Below are positions 1 through 11,059 of a DNA stretch of 28,932 bases, in pieces (the first letter of the stretch is position 1; each line of letters opens with the position of its first letter). The stretch is taken from NCBI GenBank assembly GCA_051007175.1, contig JBPCSL010000184.1:1-28932 (forward strand), given 5' to 3'. This stretch comes from Mxb001 sp051007175 (GTDB lineage: Bacteria > Actinomycetota > Actinomycetes > S36-B12). The position numbers were made by a program, and so were the translations under genes. The notes beneath the pieces are model-generated. The model saw nothing but the letters and a program-made list of their open reading frames with translations, was not told the origin of the DNA and ran no database searches.

Positions 1-117
1 ACTTCGGGAGAGGAGCGCGAGCACGCTCGGCAGCGCTTGCTGGAGCTCTTCGCCATGGCGGGAGACGACCCGGCCGTGCCGCCCGCGCGCCTCGCGCTCT
101 CGAACGCCCTCTTCTAG
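1..117 (+). CDS. C-terminal end of a thioredoxin/TPR co-chaperone-like protein (partial)
   Basis: An open frame enters from the left edge and ends at TAG 115-117, giving 38 residues. The visible end is charged and helical, with REHARQRLLELF followed by a tail ending LSNALF. This resembles the last TPR-like helix and tail of the thioredoxin-fold/TPR family (E. coli CnoX/YbbN, M. tuberculosis Rv1324). Context supports it: from memory, Rv1324 lies beside glgB-glgE-glgP in the same orientation in mycobacteria. The thioredoxin domain and any CxxC motif lie outside the window, so redox or holdase function cannot be judged. The stop overlaps the stop of the convergent glgB by four bases (CTAG). It could be another TPR-like protein; the identification rests on a short tail plus synteny. 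Confidence 0.65.
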   Translation, partial: TSGEEREHARQRLLELFAMAGDDPAVPPARLALSNALF

Positions 118-2305
118 GAGTCGCGCGCGGGGCGCAGCCAGATCGCGGCGAGCGGCGGAAGGGTGATGTCCGCCGACGCGGGCCGCCCGTGCCAGGGGTC
201 ACCGAGGGCGTCCACCCCGCCGAGATTGCCGGTGCCGCTGCCGCCGAACTCCTCGGCGTCGGTGTTGAGGACCTCGTCCCATCGCCCTCCGCGCGGCAGT
301 CCGATGCGATGTCCATGGCGGGGGAGCGGCGACATGTTGACGGCGGAGACGAGCGGCTCGCCCGCGTCGTCCCAGCGGATCCACGTGAAGACATTCGAGG
401 CCGCATCATTGGCATCGATCCACTCGAAGCCGCCGGGGTCGTCATCGCGCTGCCAGAGGGCGGGTGTCTCGCGGTAGACACGGTTGATCTCCGCCACGGC
501 CCGCTGCACTCCGCGATGCTCGGGGAAGTCCAGCAGCCGCCACTCCAGCCCTGCATCGGCATTCCACTCGCTGGACTGGGCGAACTCGCCACCCATGAAG
601 AGCAGCTTGCGGCCGGGGTGGGCCCACATGAAGGCGAGGTACGCGCGCAGATTGGCCATGGCCTGCCAGCGGTCGCCGGGCATTCGGCCGATGAGGGACC
701 GCTTGCCATGAACGACCTCGTCGTGCGAGAGCGGCAGGACGAAATGCTCGCTGTAGGCGTACATCATCGCGAAGGTCATCTCGTTGTGGTGGTACTGGCG
801 ATGGATGGCCTCCCGCTGGACATAGCCCAGTGAGTCGTGCATCCAGCCCATGTTCCACTTCAGGCCGAAGCCGAGGCCTCCGAGATAGGTCGGCCGCGTG
901 ACGCCGGGCCAGGCGGTGGACTCCTCGGCCACGGTGACGATGCCGGGACTGCGCTTGTAGACGGTGGCGTTCATCTCCTGGAGGAAGGCAACGGCGTCGA
1001 GGTTCTCGCGGCCGCCGTAGGCATTGGGCGTCCACTGCCCGGGCTCGCGCGAGTAGTCGAGGTAGAGCATCGAGGCCACGGCATCGACGCGCAGCCCGTC
1101 CACGTGGAACTCCTCGAGCCAGTAGACGGCGTTCGACACGAGGAAGTTGCGTACCTCGGTGCGACCGAAGTCGAAGATGTAGGTGCCCCAGTCGGGATGC
1201 TCGCCGCGCTGCGGGTCGGCATGCTCGTACAGCGGGGTCCCGTCGAAGCGCGCGAGAGCCCACTCGTCCTTGGGGAAGTGCGCCGGCACCCAGTCCACCA
1301 GGACGCCGATGCCCGCCCGGTGCAGCGCATCGATGAGGTAGCGCAGGTCATCGGGGCTGCCGAAGCGGGGCGTCGGGGCGAAGTAGGAGGTGACCTGGTA
1401 GCCCCACGACCCGCCGAAGGGATGGGCGGCGACGGGCAGGAACTCCACGTGGGTGAATCCCTGCTCGACGACGTACGCCGTGAGCTCCTCCGCGAGTTGG
1501 CGATAGTCCAGGCCCGCACGCCACGAGCCAAGGTGGACCTCGTAGATGGACATGGCCTTCTGCAGGGGATTGCCGGCGGCCCTCGCCTCCAGCCACGCCG
1601 TGTCGCTCCAGGAGTAACGGCTGGTGAAGACCACGGACCCCGTCGCCGGCGGCATCTCGGTGGCGAAGGCGAAGGGGTCGGCCTTATCTCGCCACACACC
1701 GTCGCGGCCGTGGATCGCGAACTTGTAGACGGTGCCGTCGCCCATCCCGGGGATGAAGATCTCCCAGATGCCGGTGGAGCCGAGGCTGCGCATCGGATGC
1801 GCCTGGCTATCCCAGTAGTTGAAGCTGCCGGAGACCCGCACACCCTGCGCATTGGGCGCCCACACGGCGAAGGACACGCCCGTCACGTCGCCGTGGAGGC
1901 TCGGGTACGTGTGCACATGGGCGCCGAGCACGCGCCACATCTCCTCGTGCCGACCCTCGCGGATGAGGTGCAGGTCGAGCTCGCCCAGGGTCGGCAGGAA
2001 GCGGTAGGGGTCGTCGGCGGGGATGACCTGGCCGCCATAGGTGACGTCGAGCCGGTAGTCAGGAACCTCGGCGACGGGGAGTACGGCGACCCAGACGCCG
2101 CGGTACTCGTGGGACATCGGGTAGCGCTGGTTGCCGGAGATGACCTCCACGGCCTCGGCCATCGGCCGCAGGACGCGCACCGTCACGCCGTCCTTGCCGG
2201 AGTGCGGGCCCAGGACGGAATGGGGATCGTGGTGGGTGCCGTCGACGATGCGATTGAGGTCGTTGACGTCGGCCTTGACCGGCTTGCGCTTCTTGGCATC
2301 CTTGC

Positions 2306-2309
<4 letters not shown>
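114..2309 (-). CDS. glgB: 1,4-alpha-glucan branching enzyme GlgB (GH13)
   Basis: GlgB cuts an alpha-1,4 glucan and rejoins the fragment by an alpha-1,6 bond, branching cytoplasmic glycogen (EC 2.4.1.18). The 731 residues fit the long actinobacterial form. There is an N-terminal beta domain (about 20-115) with the THHDPHSVLG motif, a CBM48 module (about 143-230, with VWAPNA and FNYWD), a GH13 barrel (about 250-620) and a C-terminal beta domain. The catalytic residues are present: nucleophile D409 in DGLRVDAVAS, acid/base at the EE pair 462-463 in AEEST, and D530 in LSHDE. The ATG overlaps the glgE stop (ATGA, 2306-2309), and a GGAGG lies about 10 bases upstream inside glgE, so translation is probably coupled and the two genes form one transcript. 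The stop overlaps that of the convergent upstream gene. Identification is certain at family level. Confidence 0.97.
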
Positions 2310-4399
<2,090 letters not shown>

Positions 4400-4405
4400 G
4401 AATTC

Positions 4406-4411
4406 AGCCTA
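4406..4411 (-). promoter_or_regulatory. -10 element of glgE, leaderless start
   Basis: On the minus strand TAGGCT is followed by the six bases gaattc and then the glgE ATG. This matches the TANNNT-N6-start layout of actinobacterial leaderless genes, with transcription beginning at or next to the A of ATG. No convincing -35 box is visible and there is no Shine-Dalgarno sequence. The element supports the upstream ATG, and so the basic N-terminal tail of GlgE. Confidence 0.7.
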
Positions 4412-4417
4412 CTGGGG

Positions 4418-4431
4418 CTACCGAGCGGTAG
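4418..4431. promoter_or_regulatory. 14-bp dyad in the glgE-glgP divergent promoter region (possible operator)
   Basis: CTACCGAGCGGTAG is an inverted repeat with perfect 6-bp arms and a 2-bp centre. It sits 7 bp upstream of the glgE -10 box, where a repressor or activator could contact RNA polymerase. A second, looser inverted repeat (AAACCGC at 4446-4452, GCGGTTT at 4476-4482) lies in the same 145-bp intergenic region between the divergent glgE and glgP. Operator function is inference from symmetry and position only. Confidence 0.3.
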
Positions 4432-4532
4432 GAACCGTCGTCTGAAAACCGCCGAATCGCTCTGCAAGTCGGACAGCGGTTTCTGCTGCGCGACGCGCTG
4501 GCGGGCCGAGGAATCGTCGGCTTGCCACCCGA

Positions 4533-4538
4533 TAGCGT
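4533..4538 (+). promoter_or_regulatory. -10 element of glgP, leaderless start
   Basis: TAGCGT is followed by exactly six bases (ggcggc) and the GTG start of glgP. There is no ribosome-binding site between them, as expected for a leaderless mRNA. No clear -35 hexamer is seen at the usual distance. Confidence 0.7.
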
Positions 4539-4544
4539 GGCGGC

Positions 4545-7151
4545 GTGAGAGCGATCCGCCGATTCACCGTGCGCACAGTCCTGCCCGCGTCCCTGGAGCC
4601 GCTGGAGGAATTGGCGGTCAACCTTCGGTGGTCGTGGCATCAGCCCACCCGCGAGGTCTTCGCAGCCATGGATCCCGACCTGTGGCGCGAGGTCGGCGAT
4701 GACCCCCTGCGCATGCTGGGAGAGGTGTCCGCGGAGCGGCTCGCCGAGCTCAGCAACGAAGAGGGCTACGTGTCCTGGGTGCACCACGCGCGCAATGACC
4801 TGCGCGACTACCTCGAGCGCTCGGCGTGGTTCCAGACGCTCGGGCCCGATGCGCCTCGTTCCATTGCCTACTTCTCTCCCGAGTACGGCATCGCTGCGGC
4901 CCTGCCGCAGTACTCCGGTGGACTGGGGATCCTGGCCGGTGACCATCTCAAGGCCGCGTCGGACCTCGGCGTGCCGATCATCGGCGTCGGGCTGTTCTAC
5001 CGGTCCGGCTACTTCCGGCAGGTGCTCTCGCGCGACGGCTGGCAGCAGGAGACCTACCCGATCGTCGACCCCGACGAGATGCCCGTGTCACTTCTGCGCG
5101 AGCAGTCCGGGGCACCCGTCATCGTGACGGTGGGACTCCCGGGCGGACGCCGCCTCCATGCCCGCGTGTGGGTCGCCCAGGTGGGCCGCGTCCCGCTGCT
5201 GCTCCTGGACTCCGATATCGAGGAGAACGACCCTGCCGAGCGCGAGGTGACCGATCGCCTCTACGGCGGAGGCAAGGAGCATCGCCTCTACCAGGAGGTG
5301 CTGCTCGGCATCGGCGGCGTGCGGGCGATCCGCGCCTACTGCCGCATCACGGGCGCCCCCGAGCCCGAGGTCTTCCACTCCAATGAGGGGCACGCGGGAT
5401 TCCTCGGCCTGGAGCGCATCCGCGAGCTCGTGGAGGGTCCCGCCGGCCTGGGCTTCGACGCGGCGCTCGAGGTCGTGCGCGCCGGCACCGTGTTCACGAC
5501 CCATACGCCGGTCCCCGCGGGCATCGATCGCTTCCCGCTCGAGCTCATCGAGCAGTTCTTCGGCGGCGACAATGCGGTGCCGGGTGTCCCCGTCGAGCGC
5601 ATCGTCGATCTCGGGGCCGAGGACTATGCGGCCGGCGATCCGGCGGTCTTCAACATGGCGGTCATGGGTCTTCGCCTGTCGCAGCGCGCCAATGGCGTGA
5701 GCCTGCTCCACGGCGAGGTGAGCCGCGACATGTTCAGCGTCCTCTTCCCGGGCTTCGATGCCGACGAGGTGCTCATCACCTCCATCACCAACGGCGTGCA
5801 TGCTCCGACGTGGGTGGCTCCGGAGGTCCTCGAGATCGCGCTGCGCGAGATCGGCCCCGGGCTGGCGGAGGAATCGCACGGCTGGGAGGCCATCGGCGGC
5901 ATTCCGGACGATGTCATCTGGCCGGTCAAGCGGGTGCTGCGCGAGCACCTCGTCGACAACGCGCGCGACAGACTGCGCGCATCGTGGCTCGCGCGCGGCG
6001 CGACGGAAGCCGAGCTCGGCTGGATCGACGACGTGCTGGACCCCGACATCCTCACCATCGGCTTCGCGCGGCGGGTGCCGTCGTACAAGCGACTCACGCT
6101 CATGATGCGCGACCAGGAGCGACTGCGGGAGTTGCTCCTGCATCCGAAGCACCCGATCCAGATCGTGGTGGCCGGCAAGGCGCATCCCGCCGACGACGGG
6201 GGCAAGCGTCTCATTCAGGAGCTGGTGCGCTTCGCCGACGATCCGGAGATCCGGCATCGGATCGTCTTCCTGCCCGACTACGAGATCGCCATGGCACGCG
6301 TCCTCTACCCCGGATGCGACGTGTGGCTCAACAACCCGATCCGCCCGCTCGAGGCCAGCGGCACCTCGGGGATGAAGGCGGCGCTCAACGGAGCGCTGAA
6401 CCTGTCGATCCTCGATGGCTGGTGGGATGAGTGGTACGACGGCGAAAACGGCTGGGCGATCCCGTCCGCCGACGGCATCGAGGATCCTGACCGCAGGGAC
6501 GACCTCGAGGCGGCCGCCCTCTACGACCTCATCGAGCGCGAGGTGGCGCCGACCTTCTACCAGCGCGGCGACGATGGCTTGCCGCACCGGTGGATCGAGC
6601 GTGTGCGGCACACGCTGCGCACCCTCGGGCCCAAGGTGCTTGCCAGTCGCATGGTGGGCGAGTACGTCACGCGCCTGTACATGCCTGCGGCTCAGGCGTC
6701 GCGGGAATTCACCGCCCATGACTATCGGCTCGGCCGTGAGTTCGCCGCATGGAAGGCGCGGGTGCGTGACGCGTGGTCCGGTGTGGCGGTCGAGCATGTC
6801 GAGGCCTCGGGAGTGGGGGATGCGCCGTCACTCGGCGCCCCCCTGCACCTCCGCGCCCACGTGCGGCTCGACGGGCTGTCGCCCGACGACGTGGTCGTGC
6901 AGGTCGTGTCGGGCCGCGTCGACGCCGACGATCGCATCCTCTCCCCGCAGCGTGGCGAGCTCACGGCCACCGAGGGCTACGACGCGGGTCGCTGGCTCTT
7001 CGAGGGAGACCTCAGCCTCGATCGCACCGGACCCTTCGGCTACACGATTCGGATCCTCCCGCGGCATGCCGCGATGGCATCGCCGGTCGAGCTGGGTCTC
7101 ATCGCCGCGCCGGAGCCGTCGGCCGGCGTGGGCGACCTCGACCTGCGCTAG
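4545..7151 (+). CDS. glgP: alpha-glucan (maltodextrin/glycogen) phosphorylase GlgP (GT35)
   Basis: This PLP enzyme releases glucose-1-phosphate from the non-reducing ends of alpha-1,4 glucan using phosphate (EC 2.4.1.1). The 868 residues are close to the length of mycobacterial Rv1328. An N-terminal DUF3417 segment (about 10-120, with LAVNLRWSWHQPT) is typical of the actinobacterial/thermophile type. The catalytic core follows, with the PLP motif EASGTSGMKAALNG starting at E603; K611 is the expected Schiff-base lysine. SPEYGIAAALPQYSGGLG near residue 110 is the conserved substrate/phosphate loop region. The C-terminal beta-rich extension after about residue 720 has no motif I recognise. The GTG start fits the leaderless promoter. 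The gene is divergent from glgE and its stop overlaps that of the convergent glgX, which would remove the branches left as phosphorylase limit dextrin. Confidence 0.95.
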   Translation: MRAIRRFTVRTVLPASLEPLEELAVNLRWSWHQPTREVFAAMDPDLWREVGDDPLRMLGEVSAERLAELSNEEGYVSWVHHARNDLRDYLERSAWFQTLGPDAPRSIAYFSPEYGIAAALPQYSGGLGILAGDHLKAASDLGVPIIGVGLFYRSGYFRQVLSRDGWQQETYPIVDPDEMPVSLLREQSGAPVIVTVGLPGGRRLHARVWVAQVGRVPLLLLDSDIEENDPAEREVTDRLYGGGKEHRLYQEVLLGIGGVRAIRAYCRITGAPEPEVFHSNEGHAGFLGLERIRELVEGPAGLGFDAALEVVRAGTVFTTHTPVPAGIDRFPLELIEQFFGGDNAVPGVPVERIVDLGAEDYAAGDPAVFNMAVMGLRLSQRANGVSLLHGEVSRDMFSVLFPGFDADEVLITSITNGVHAPTWVAPEVLEIALREIGPGLAEESHGWEAIGGIPDDVIWPVKRVLREHLVDNARDRLRASWLARGATEAELGWIDDVLDPDILTIGFARRVPSYKRLTLMMRDQERLRELLLHPKHPIQIVVAGKAHPADDGGKRLIQELVRFADDPEIRHRIVFLPDYEIAMARVLYPGCDVWLNNPIRPLEASGTSGMKAALNGALNLSILDGWWDEWYDGENGWAIPSADGIEDPDRRDDLEAAALYDLIEREVAPTFYQRGDDGLPHRWIERVRHTLRTLGPKVLASRMVGEYVTRLYMPAAQASREFTAHDYRLGREFAAWKARVRDAWSGVAVEHVEASGVGDAPSLGAPLHLRAHVRLDGLSPDDVVVQVVSGRVDADDRILSPQRGELTATEGYDAGRWLFEGDLSLDRTGPFGYTIRILPRHAAMASPVELGLIAAPEPSAGVGDLDLR

Positions 7152-9244
7152 GAGGCCACGCGCAACAGCACGCTGCTGCGCGGCGTGAGTCGCACGGACT
7201 GTCCGGCCGCGACTGTCTCCGTGTGATGCGGCCGGGCCGTATCGAATACGACGTCGTATGTCGCTCCATAGGGCTCGCCGGGCAGGGTGAAGTCGGTGTC
7301 GTCATCGGAGGCGTGCAGGAGAAGCAGGAACGAGTCATCGGGCGTGGGCGCGGGCTCGCCGGGCACGGGATGGAGATCGCCGGAGAGGTACATCCCGATG
7401 GTCTTGGTCCACGGCGCATTCCACTCGTCGGAGGTGAACGTGGTGCCGTCGGGCCCGAGCCAGGCGAGGTCGGGTGCGCCACCCTCGCGCACTGGGCGGC
7501 CATCGAAGAAGAAGCGCTGCCGGAAGGCGCGGTGGTCTCGGCGCAGGCGGACCACCTGTCGCGCGAAGTCGAGGATCTCCTCCTGCCACGGGGCGAGATC
7601 CCAGTCGAACCACGAGATCTCGTTGTCCTGGCAGTAGGCGTTATTGTTGCCCCCCTGGGTGCGCCCGACCTCGTCGCCGCCGAGCAGCATGGGAACGCCG
7701 GTCGACAGCAGCAGGGTCGTGAGCATGTTGCGGATCTGGCGGTGCCGGATCTCGTTGATGGCGGGGTCGTCGGTCTCGCCCTCGTGTCCGTAGTTGGCAG
7801 AGCGGTTGTCGTCGGTGCCGTCGCGGTTGTCCTCGAGGTTGGCCTCGTTGTGCTTGTGCTCGTATGTCGACAGGTCGCGCATGGGGAAGCCATCGTGCGC
7901 GGTGATGAAGTTGATGGAGGCGTAGGGCCGGCGACCATCGCCCTCGTAGAGGTCCGCCGATCCGGTCAGCCGCCAGCCGAGCTCGCCGACGCCGGTGGCC
8001 CCGCGCCAGAAGTCGCGCAGGCAGTCGCGGTATTTGCCGTTCCACTCCGTCCAGAGCGTGGGGAACTCCCCGACCTGGTAGCCGCCGGGGCCGACGTCCC
8101 ACGGCTCGGCGATGAGCTTGGCTCGGCGCAGGATCGGATCCTGCTGGATCGTGGTGACGAAGGTGCCGAGCATGTCGACGTCATGGAAGGAGCGGGCGAG
8201 AGCTGCCGCCAGGTCGAAGCGGAAGCCGTCCACGTGCATCTCCTGCACCCAGTAGCGCAGGGAGTCCATCACCATCTGCAGCACGTGGGGGTTGGACACG
8301 TCGAGGGTGTTGCCGCACCCGGTGTAGTCGGTGTAGTGGCGCCCGTCGGAGAGGCGGTAGTAGCCGGGGTTGCAGATGCCGCGGAAGGAGAGCGTGGGGC
8401 CGAGCTCATTGCCCTCGGCCGTGTGGTTGTAGACGACGTCAAGGATGACCTCAAGGCCGGCCTGGTGCAGTGAGCGCACCATCTCCTTGAACTCCCGGAC
8501 CTGCTCTCCGCGCGTGCCGGAGGCGCTATAGGCGGCATGCGGGGCGAAGAAGCCCAGGGTGTTGTAGCCCCAGTAGTTGGTGAGGCCCAGCTCGAGCAGG
8601 TGCACCTCGTCGACGAAATGGTGGATGGGCATGAGCTCGACCGCGGTGACCCCGAGCGCGACGAGATGGTCGATCACCGCCGGATGCGCGAGGCCCGCGT
8701 AGGTGCCGCGCAGGTGCTCCGGCACTCCCGGATGACGCATCGTGAGCCCACGGACATGCGTCTCGTAGATGATCGTGTCGTTCCATGGGATCCCGAGCGG
8801 CTGGTCGCCGTACCAGTCGAAGGAGCTGCCCACCGCGATGCTGCGCGGCACGAAGGGCGCGGAGTCAGCGTCGTTGCGCACGAGATCGTCATCGCCGACC
8901 TGGCCGAAGACGGCGGGGTCGGCGACGAAGCTGCCGTCCATCGCGCGTGCGTAGGGGTCGGCGAGGAGCTTGGCGTGGTTCCACCGGGCGCCTTGCGCCG
9001 GGTCCCAGGGGCCGTCGACGCGGAAGCCGTAGCGAGCGCCGGGGGAGATGCCCGAGACGTGCCCGTGGAAGACGCCGAAAGTCTGCTCGGGGAGCCGGAT
9101 GCGCAGCTCGGTCCCGTCATCGTGGAAGAGGCACAGGTCGACCGCGTCGGCGCCCGGCGCCCACAGGGCCACGTTGGCGCCGCCGGCGTCGAGCGTGACG
9201 CCGAGGGGATCCCATGACCCCGGCCCGTCGATCCTCTGCTCCAT
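7148..9244 (-). CDS. glgX: glycogen debranching enzyme GlgX (GH13_11, isoamylase type)
   Basis: GlgX hydrolyses the alpha-1,6 branch points of glycogen, preferably after phosphorylase has shortened the outer chains. Numbered from the ATG at 9244 (698 residues), there is an N-terminal CBM48 (PLGVTLDAGGANVALWAPGA), then the barrel with DVVYNHTAEGNE, nucleophile D344 in GFRFDLAAAL, acid E380 in AEPWDVG and D451 in ITAHDGFP. LEDNRDGTDDN matches the loop conserved in the GlgX/TreX subfamily. An in-frame GTG at 9277 overlaps the predicted -10 box and would lie upstream of the transcript start, so I chose the ATG, which has GGGGAAGGA five bases upstream. The gene is monocistronic here and ends tail-to-tail with glgP in a CTAG overlap. 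Confidence 0.95.
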   Translation of the reverse strand: MEQRIDGPGSWDPLGVTLDAGGANVALWAPGADAVDLCLFHDDGTELRIRLPEQTFGVFHGHVSGISPGARYGFRVDGPWDPAQGARWNHAKLLADPYARAMDGSFVADPAVFGQVGDDDLVRNDADSAPFVPRSIAVGSSFDWYGDQPLGIPWNDTIIYETHVRGLTMRHPGVPEHLRGTYAGLAHPAVIDHLVALGVTAVELMPIHHFVDEVHLLELGLTNYWGYNTLGFFAPHAAYSASGTRGEQVREFKEMVRSLHQAGLEVILDVVYNHTAEGNELGPTLSFRGICNPGYYRLSDGRHYTDYTGCGNTLDVSNPHVLQMVMDSLRYWVQEMHVDGFRFDLAAALARSFHDVDMLGTFVTTIQQDPILRRAKLIAEPWDVGPGGYQVGEFPTLWTEWNGKYRDCLRDFWRGATGVGELGWRLTGSADLYEGDGRRPYASINFITAHDGFPMRDLSTYEHKHNEANLEDNRDGTDDNRSANYGHEGETDDPAINEIRHRQIRNMLTTLLLSTGVPMLLGGDEVGRTQGGNNNAYCQDNEISWFDWDLAPWQEEILDFARQVVRLRRDHRAFRQRFFFDGRPVREGGAPDLAWLGPDGTTFTSDEWNAPWTKTIGMYLSGDLHPVPGEPAPTPDDSFLLLLHASDDDTDFTLPGEPYGATYDVVFDTARPHHTETVAAGQSVRLTPRSSVLLRVAS

Positions 9245-9275
9245 CGTGTCCTTCCCCTGGGGTTGCGTGTGAGGC

Positions 9276-9281
9276 ACGCTA
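9276..9281 (-). promoter_or_regulatory. -10 element of glgX
   Basis: TAGCGT on the minus strand, identical to the glgP -10. Transcription should start near 9270, giving a leader of about 25 bases with a good Shine-Dalgarno (GGGGAAGGA) before ATG 9244. It lies one base from the oppositely oriented -10 box of ech. Confidence 0.6.
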
Positions 9282-9282
9282 C

Positions 9283-9288
9283 TAGGCT
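9283..9288 (+). promoter_or_regulatory. -10 element of the ech operon
   Basis: TAGGCT on the plus strand, the same hexamer as at glgE and ilvD. A start near A9295 would give a leader of about 62 bases that ends in a GAGGAGG ribosome-binding site before the GTG at 9357. It abuts the divergent glgX -10 box. Confidence 0.5.
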
Positions 9289-9306
9289 CTCGGCACCGGG
9301 CCGGTC

Positions 9307-9325
9307 AGGCGCGGAGTCCGCGCCT
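9307..9325 (+). repeat. 8-bp GC hairpin in the ech leader
   Basis: AGGCGCGG and CCGCGCCT are perfectly complementary around the loop AGT. The hairpin falls between the predicted transcript start (about 9295) and the ribosome-binding site (about 9345-9351). No U-run follows, so it is not a standard terminator; an mRNA-stabilising or regulatory role is possible but unproven. Confidence 0.4.
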
Positions 9326-9356
9326 CGAGGGCGTGGAGCGCAGACGAGGAGGCATC

Positions 9357-10142
9357 GTGGCCAGCGGGGAGTTCGTGAGCCTGGAATGCGCCGACGGGGT
9401 CGCGACGATCCGCATCGATCGCCCGCCCATGAACGCGCTGTCGGTGCAGGTCCAGGACGAGATCCGGCAGGCCGCCCGGGAGGTATCAGCCCGCTCTGAC
9501 GTGCGGGCCGTGATCCTGTTCGGCGGCCCCAAGGTCTTTGCCGCGGGTGCCGATGTCAAGGAGATGGCGGACTGGTCCATGACCGATGCCCTCGACCGCG
9601 CGGGCGAACTCCAGTGGGCCTTCACCGCCGTGGCCCGGATTCCGCATCCGACGATCGCCGCCGTCACGGGCTACGCCCTGGGCGGCGGTTGCGAGCTCGC
9701 CCTGTGCTGCGACTTCCGCGTGGCGGGGGACAACGCCAAGCTCGGCCAGCCCGAGATGCTCCTCGGCATCATCCCCGGGGCTGGCGGCACCCAGCGACTC
9801 CCGCGACTGGTGGGCCTGGCCCGCGCGAAGGACCTCATCTACTCCGGTCGCTTCGTGAGCGCGGACGAGGCGCTCGCCATCGGCCTGGTCGATCGCGTGG
9901 TCGCGCCCGACGACGTCTACGGCGAGTCGCTCGCCTGGGCGCAGCAGCTGGCCCGCGGGCCGGCGTACGCCATGCGCGCCGCCAAGGCGGCGATCGAGCG
10001 GGGCACGGAGACCGACCTGGACACCGGCCTCGAGATCGAGCGCGTCCACTTCTCCGCGCTCTTCGGCACCGAGGACCAGGGCATCGGCATGCGCTCGTTC
10101 CTCGAGCACGGCCCGGGCAAGGCGGAGTTCACCGGATCATGA
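9357..10142 (+). CDS. enoyl-CoA hydratase/isomerase family protein (crotonase)
   Basis: A crotonase-fold enzyme of 261 residues, expected to hydrate trans-2-enoyl-CoA to 3-hydroxyacyl-CoA. Both catalytic glutamates are present: E113 in GGGCELAL and E133 in GQPEMLLG. They are 20 residues apart, as in rat mitochondrial hydratase (E144/E164). The oxyanion-hole motifs FAAGADVKEMA and GYALGGGCE are intact. The GTG at 9357 is preferred over an in-frame GTG at 9333 because GAGGAGG lies five bases before it. It starts an operon with a methyltransferase (ATGA overlap) and an acyltransferase, as echA17 (Rv3039c) does near the MGLP genes of M. tuberculosis from memory. Whether it serves beta-oxidation with the nearby etfBA or supplies acyl groups for glucan modification is open. 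Confidence 0.9.
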   Translation: MASGEFVSLECADGVATIRIDRPPMNALSVQVQDEIRQAAREVSARSDVRAVILFGGPKVFAAGADVKEMADWSMTDALDRAGELQWAFTAVARIPHPTIAAVTGYALGGGCELALCCDFRVAGDNAKLGQPEMLLGIIPGAGGTQRLPRLVGLARAKDLIYSGRFVSADEALAIGLVDRVVAPDDVYGESLAWAQQLARGPAYAMRAAKAAIERGTETDLDTGLEIERVHFSALFGTEDQGIGMRSFLEHGPGKAEFTGS

Positions 10143-11059
10143 CCGATATCGCGGACGCCTGGACGGATCCGAAGCTCGCGAACGTCCTCTACCACGACTG
10201 GGAAGCCTCCACCTACGACGAGAAGTGGAGCATCTCCTACGACGAGCGCTGCATCTCCTATGCGCGCGACCGCTTCGTGCACGTGGCGGGCGACGCCGGG
10301 TGGCCCTACGAGCGCGCCCTGGAGATCGGCGCCGGCACGGGGTTCTTCGTGCTCAACCTCATGCAGGCAGGCCTCGTGACTTCGGCGGACGTCACCGACA
10401 TCAGTCCCGGCATGGTCGAGGTGGCCGTGCGCAATGGCGAGGCCCTCGGGCTCGACGTCTCCGGCCGCGTGGCCGACGCGGAGACCCTGCCCTTCGACGA
10501 CGGGTCGTTCGACCTGGTGCTCGGCCACGCGGTCCTGCACCACATCCCCGACGTGGAGCTCGCCCTGCGCGAGGTGCTGCGCGTGCTGCGGCCGGGCGGG
10601 CGCTTCGTCTTCTGCGGCGAGCCCACGCAGCGTGGCGACACCATTGCCCGCGCGCTCTCGCGCCTCACCTGGTGGTCGGCCACCCGCGCGATGCGGTTGC
10701 CCTACCTGCGGGATCGCTTCGGCCGGCCGACGGAGGAGCTCGCGGCATCCTCGGAGGCGGCGCGACTCGAGGCTGTCGTCGACCTGCACACCTTCGACCC
10801 CGACCGGCTCGCCGGCCTCGCCCTCCGGGCGGGAGCGGTGGACGTGCGCACCGTCACGGAGGAGCTCACCGCCTCCTGGCTCGGCTGGCCGGTGCGCACC
10901 CTGGAGGCCGCGGTGCGTCCGGGCTCCCTCGGCTGGAACTGGTCGCTCTTCGCCTATCACTCGTGGATGCGCCTGTCGGCCCTCGACGAGAAGGTGCTCT
11001 CTCACGTGGTGCCCGACGAGTTCTTCTACAACGTGTGCATCACAGGAGTGCGGCCCTGA
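10139..11059 (+). CDS. class I SAM-dependent methyltransferase (Methyltransf_11 type)
   Basis: A 306-residue protein with a Rossmann methyltransferase domain. Motif I is LEIGAGTGFF starting near residue 61. An Asp-containing motif follows (TDISPGMVEVA), then ADAETLPFDDGSFDLVLGHAVLHHIPD and the post-motif VLRPGGRFVF. The substrate is not determined by sequence. It starts inside the ech stop (ATGA overlap) and precedes an acyltransferase, the position of Rv3038c beside the mycobacterial methylglucose-lipopolysaccharide genes. Sugar O-methylation of an alpha-glucan is therefore a reasonable inference, but a small-molecule or lipid substrate is possible. The C-terminal half, after about residue 190, has no recognised motif. 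Confidence 0.85.
   Translation: MTDIADAWTDPKLANVLYHDWEASTYDEKWSISYDERCISYARDRFVHVAGDAGWPYERALEIGAGTGFFVLNLMQAGLVTSADVTDISPGMVEVAVRNGEALGLDVSGRVADAETLPFDDGSFDLVLGHAVLHHIPDVELALREVLRVLRPGGRFVFCGEPTQRGDTIARALSRLTWWSATRAMRLPYLRDRFGRPTEELAASSEAARLEAVVDLHTFDPDRLAGLALRAGAVDVRTVTEELTASWLGWPVRTLEAAVRPGSLGWNWSLFAYHSWMRLSALDEKVLSHVVPDEFFYNVCITGVRP

Noticed and set aside
9245..9277. In-frame GTG at 9277 as the glgX start, adding 11 residues
   Set aside because: The GTG lies inside the predicted -10 box TAGCGT (9276-9281), upstream of the transcript start, while ATG 9244 has a good Shine-Dalgarno and begins at the family N-terminus.
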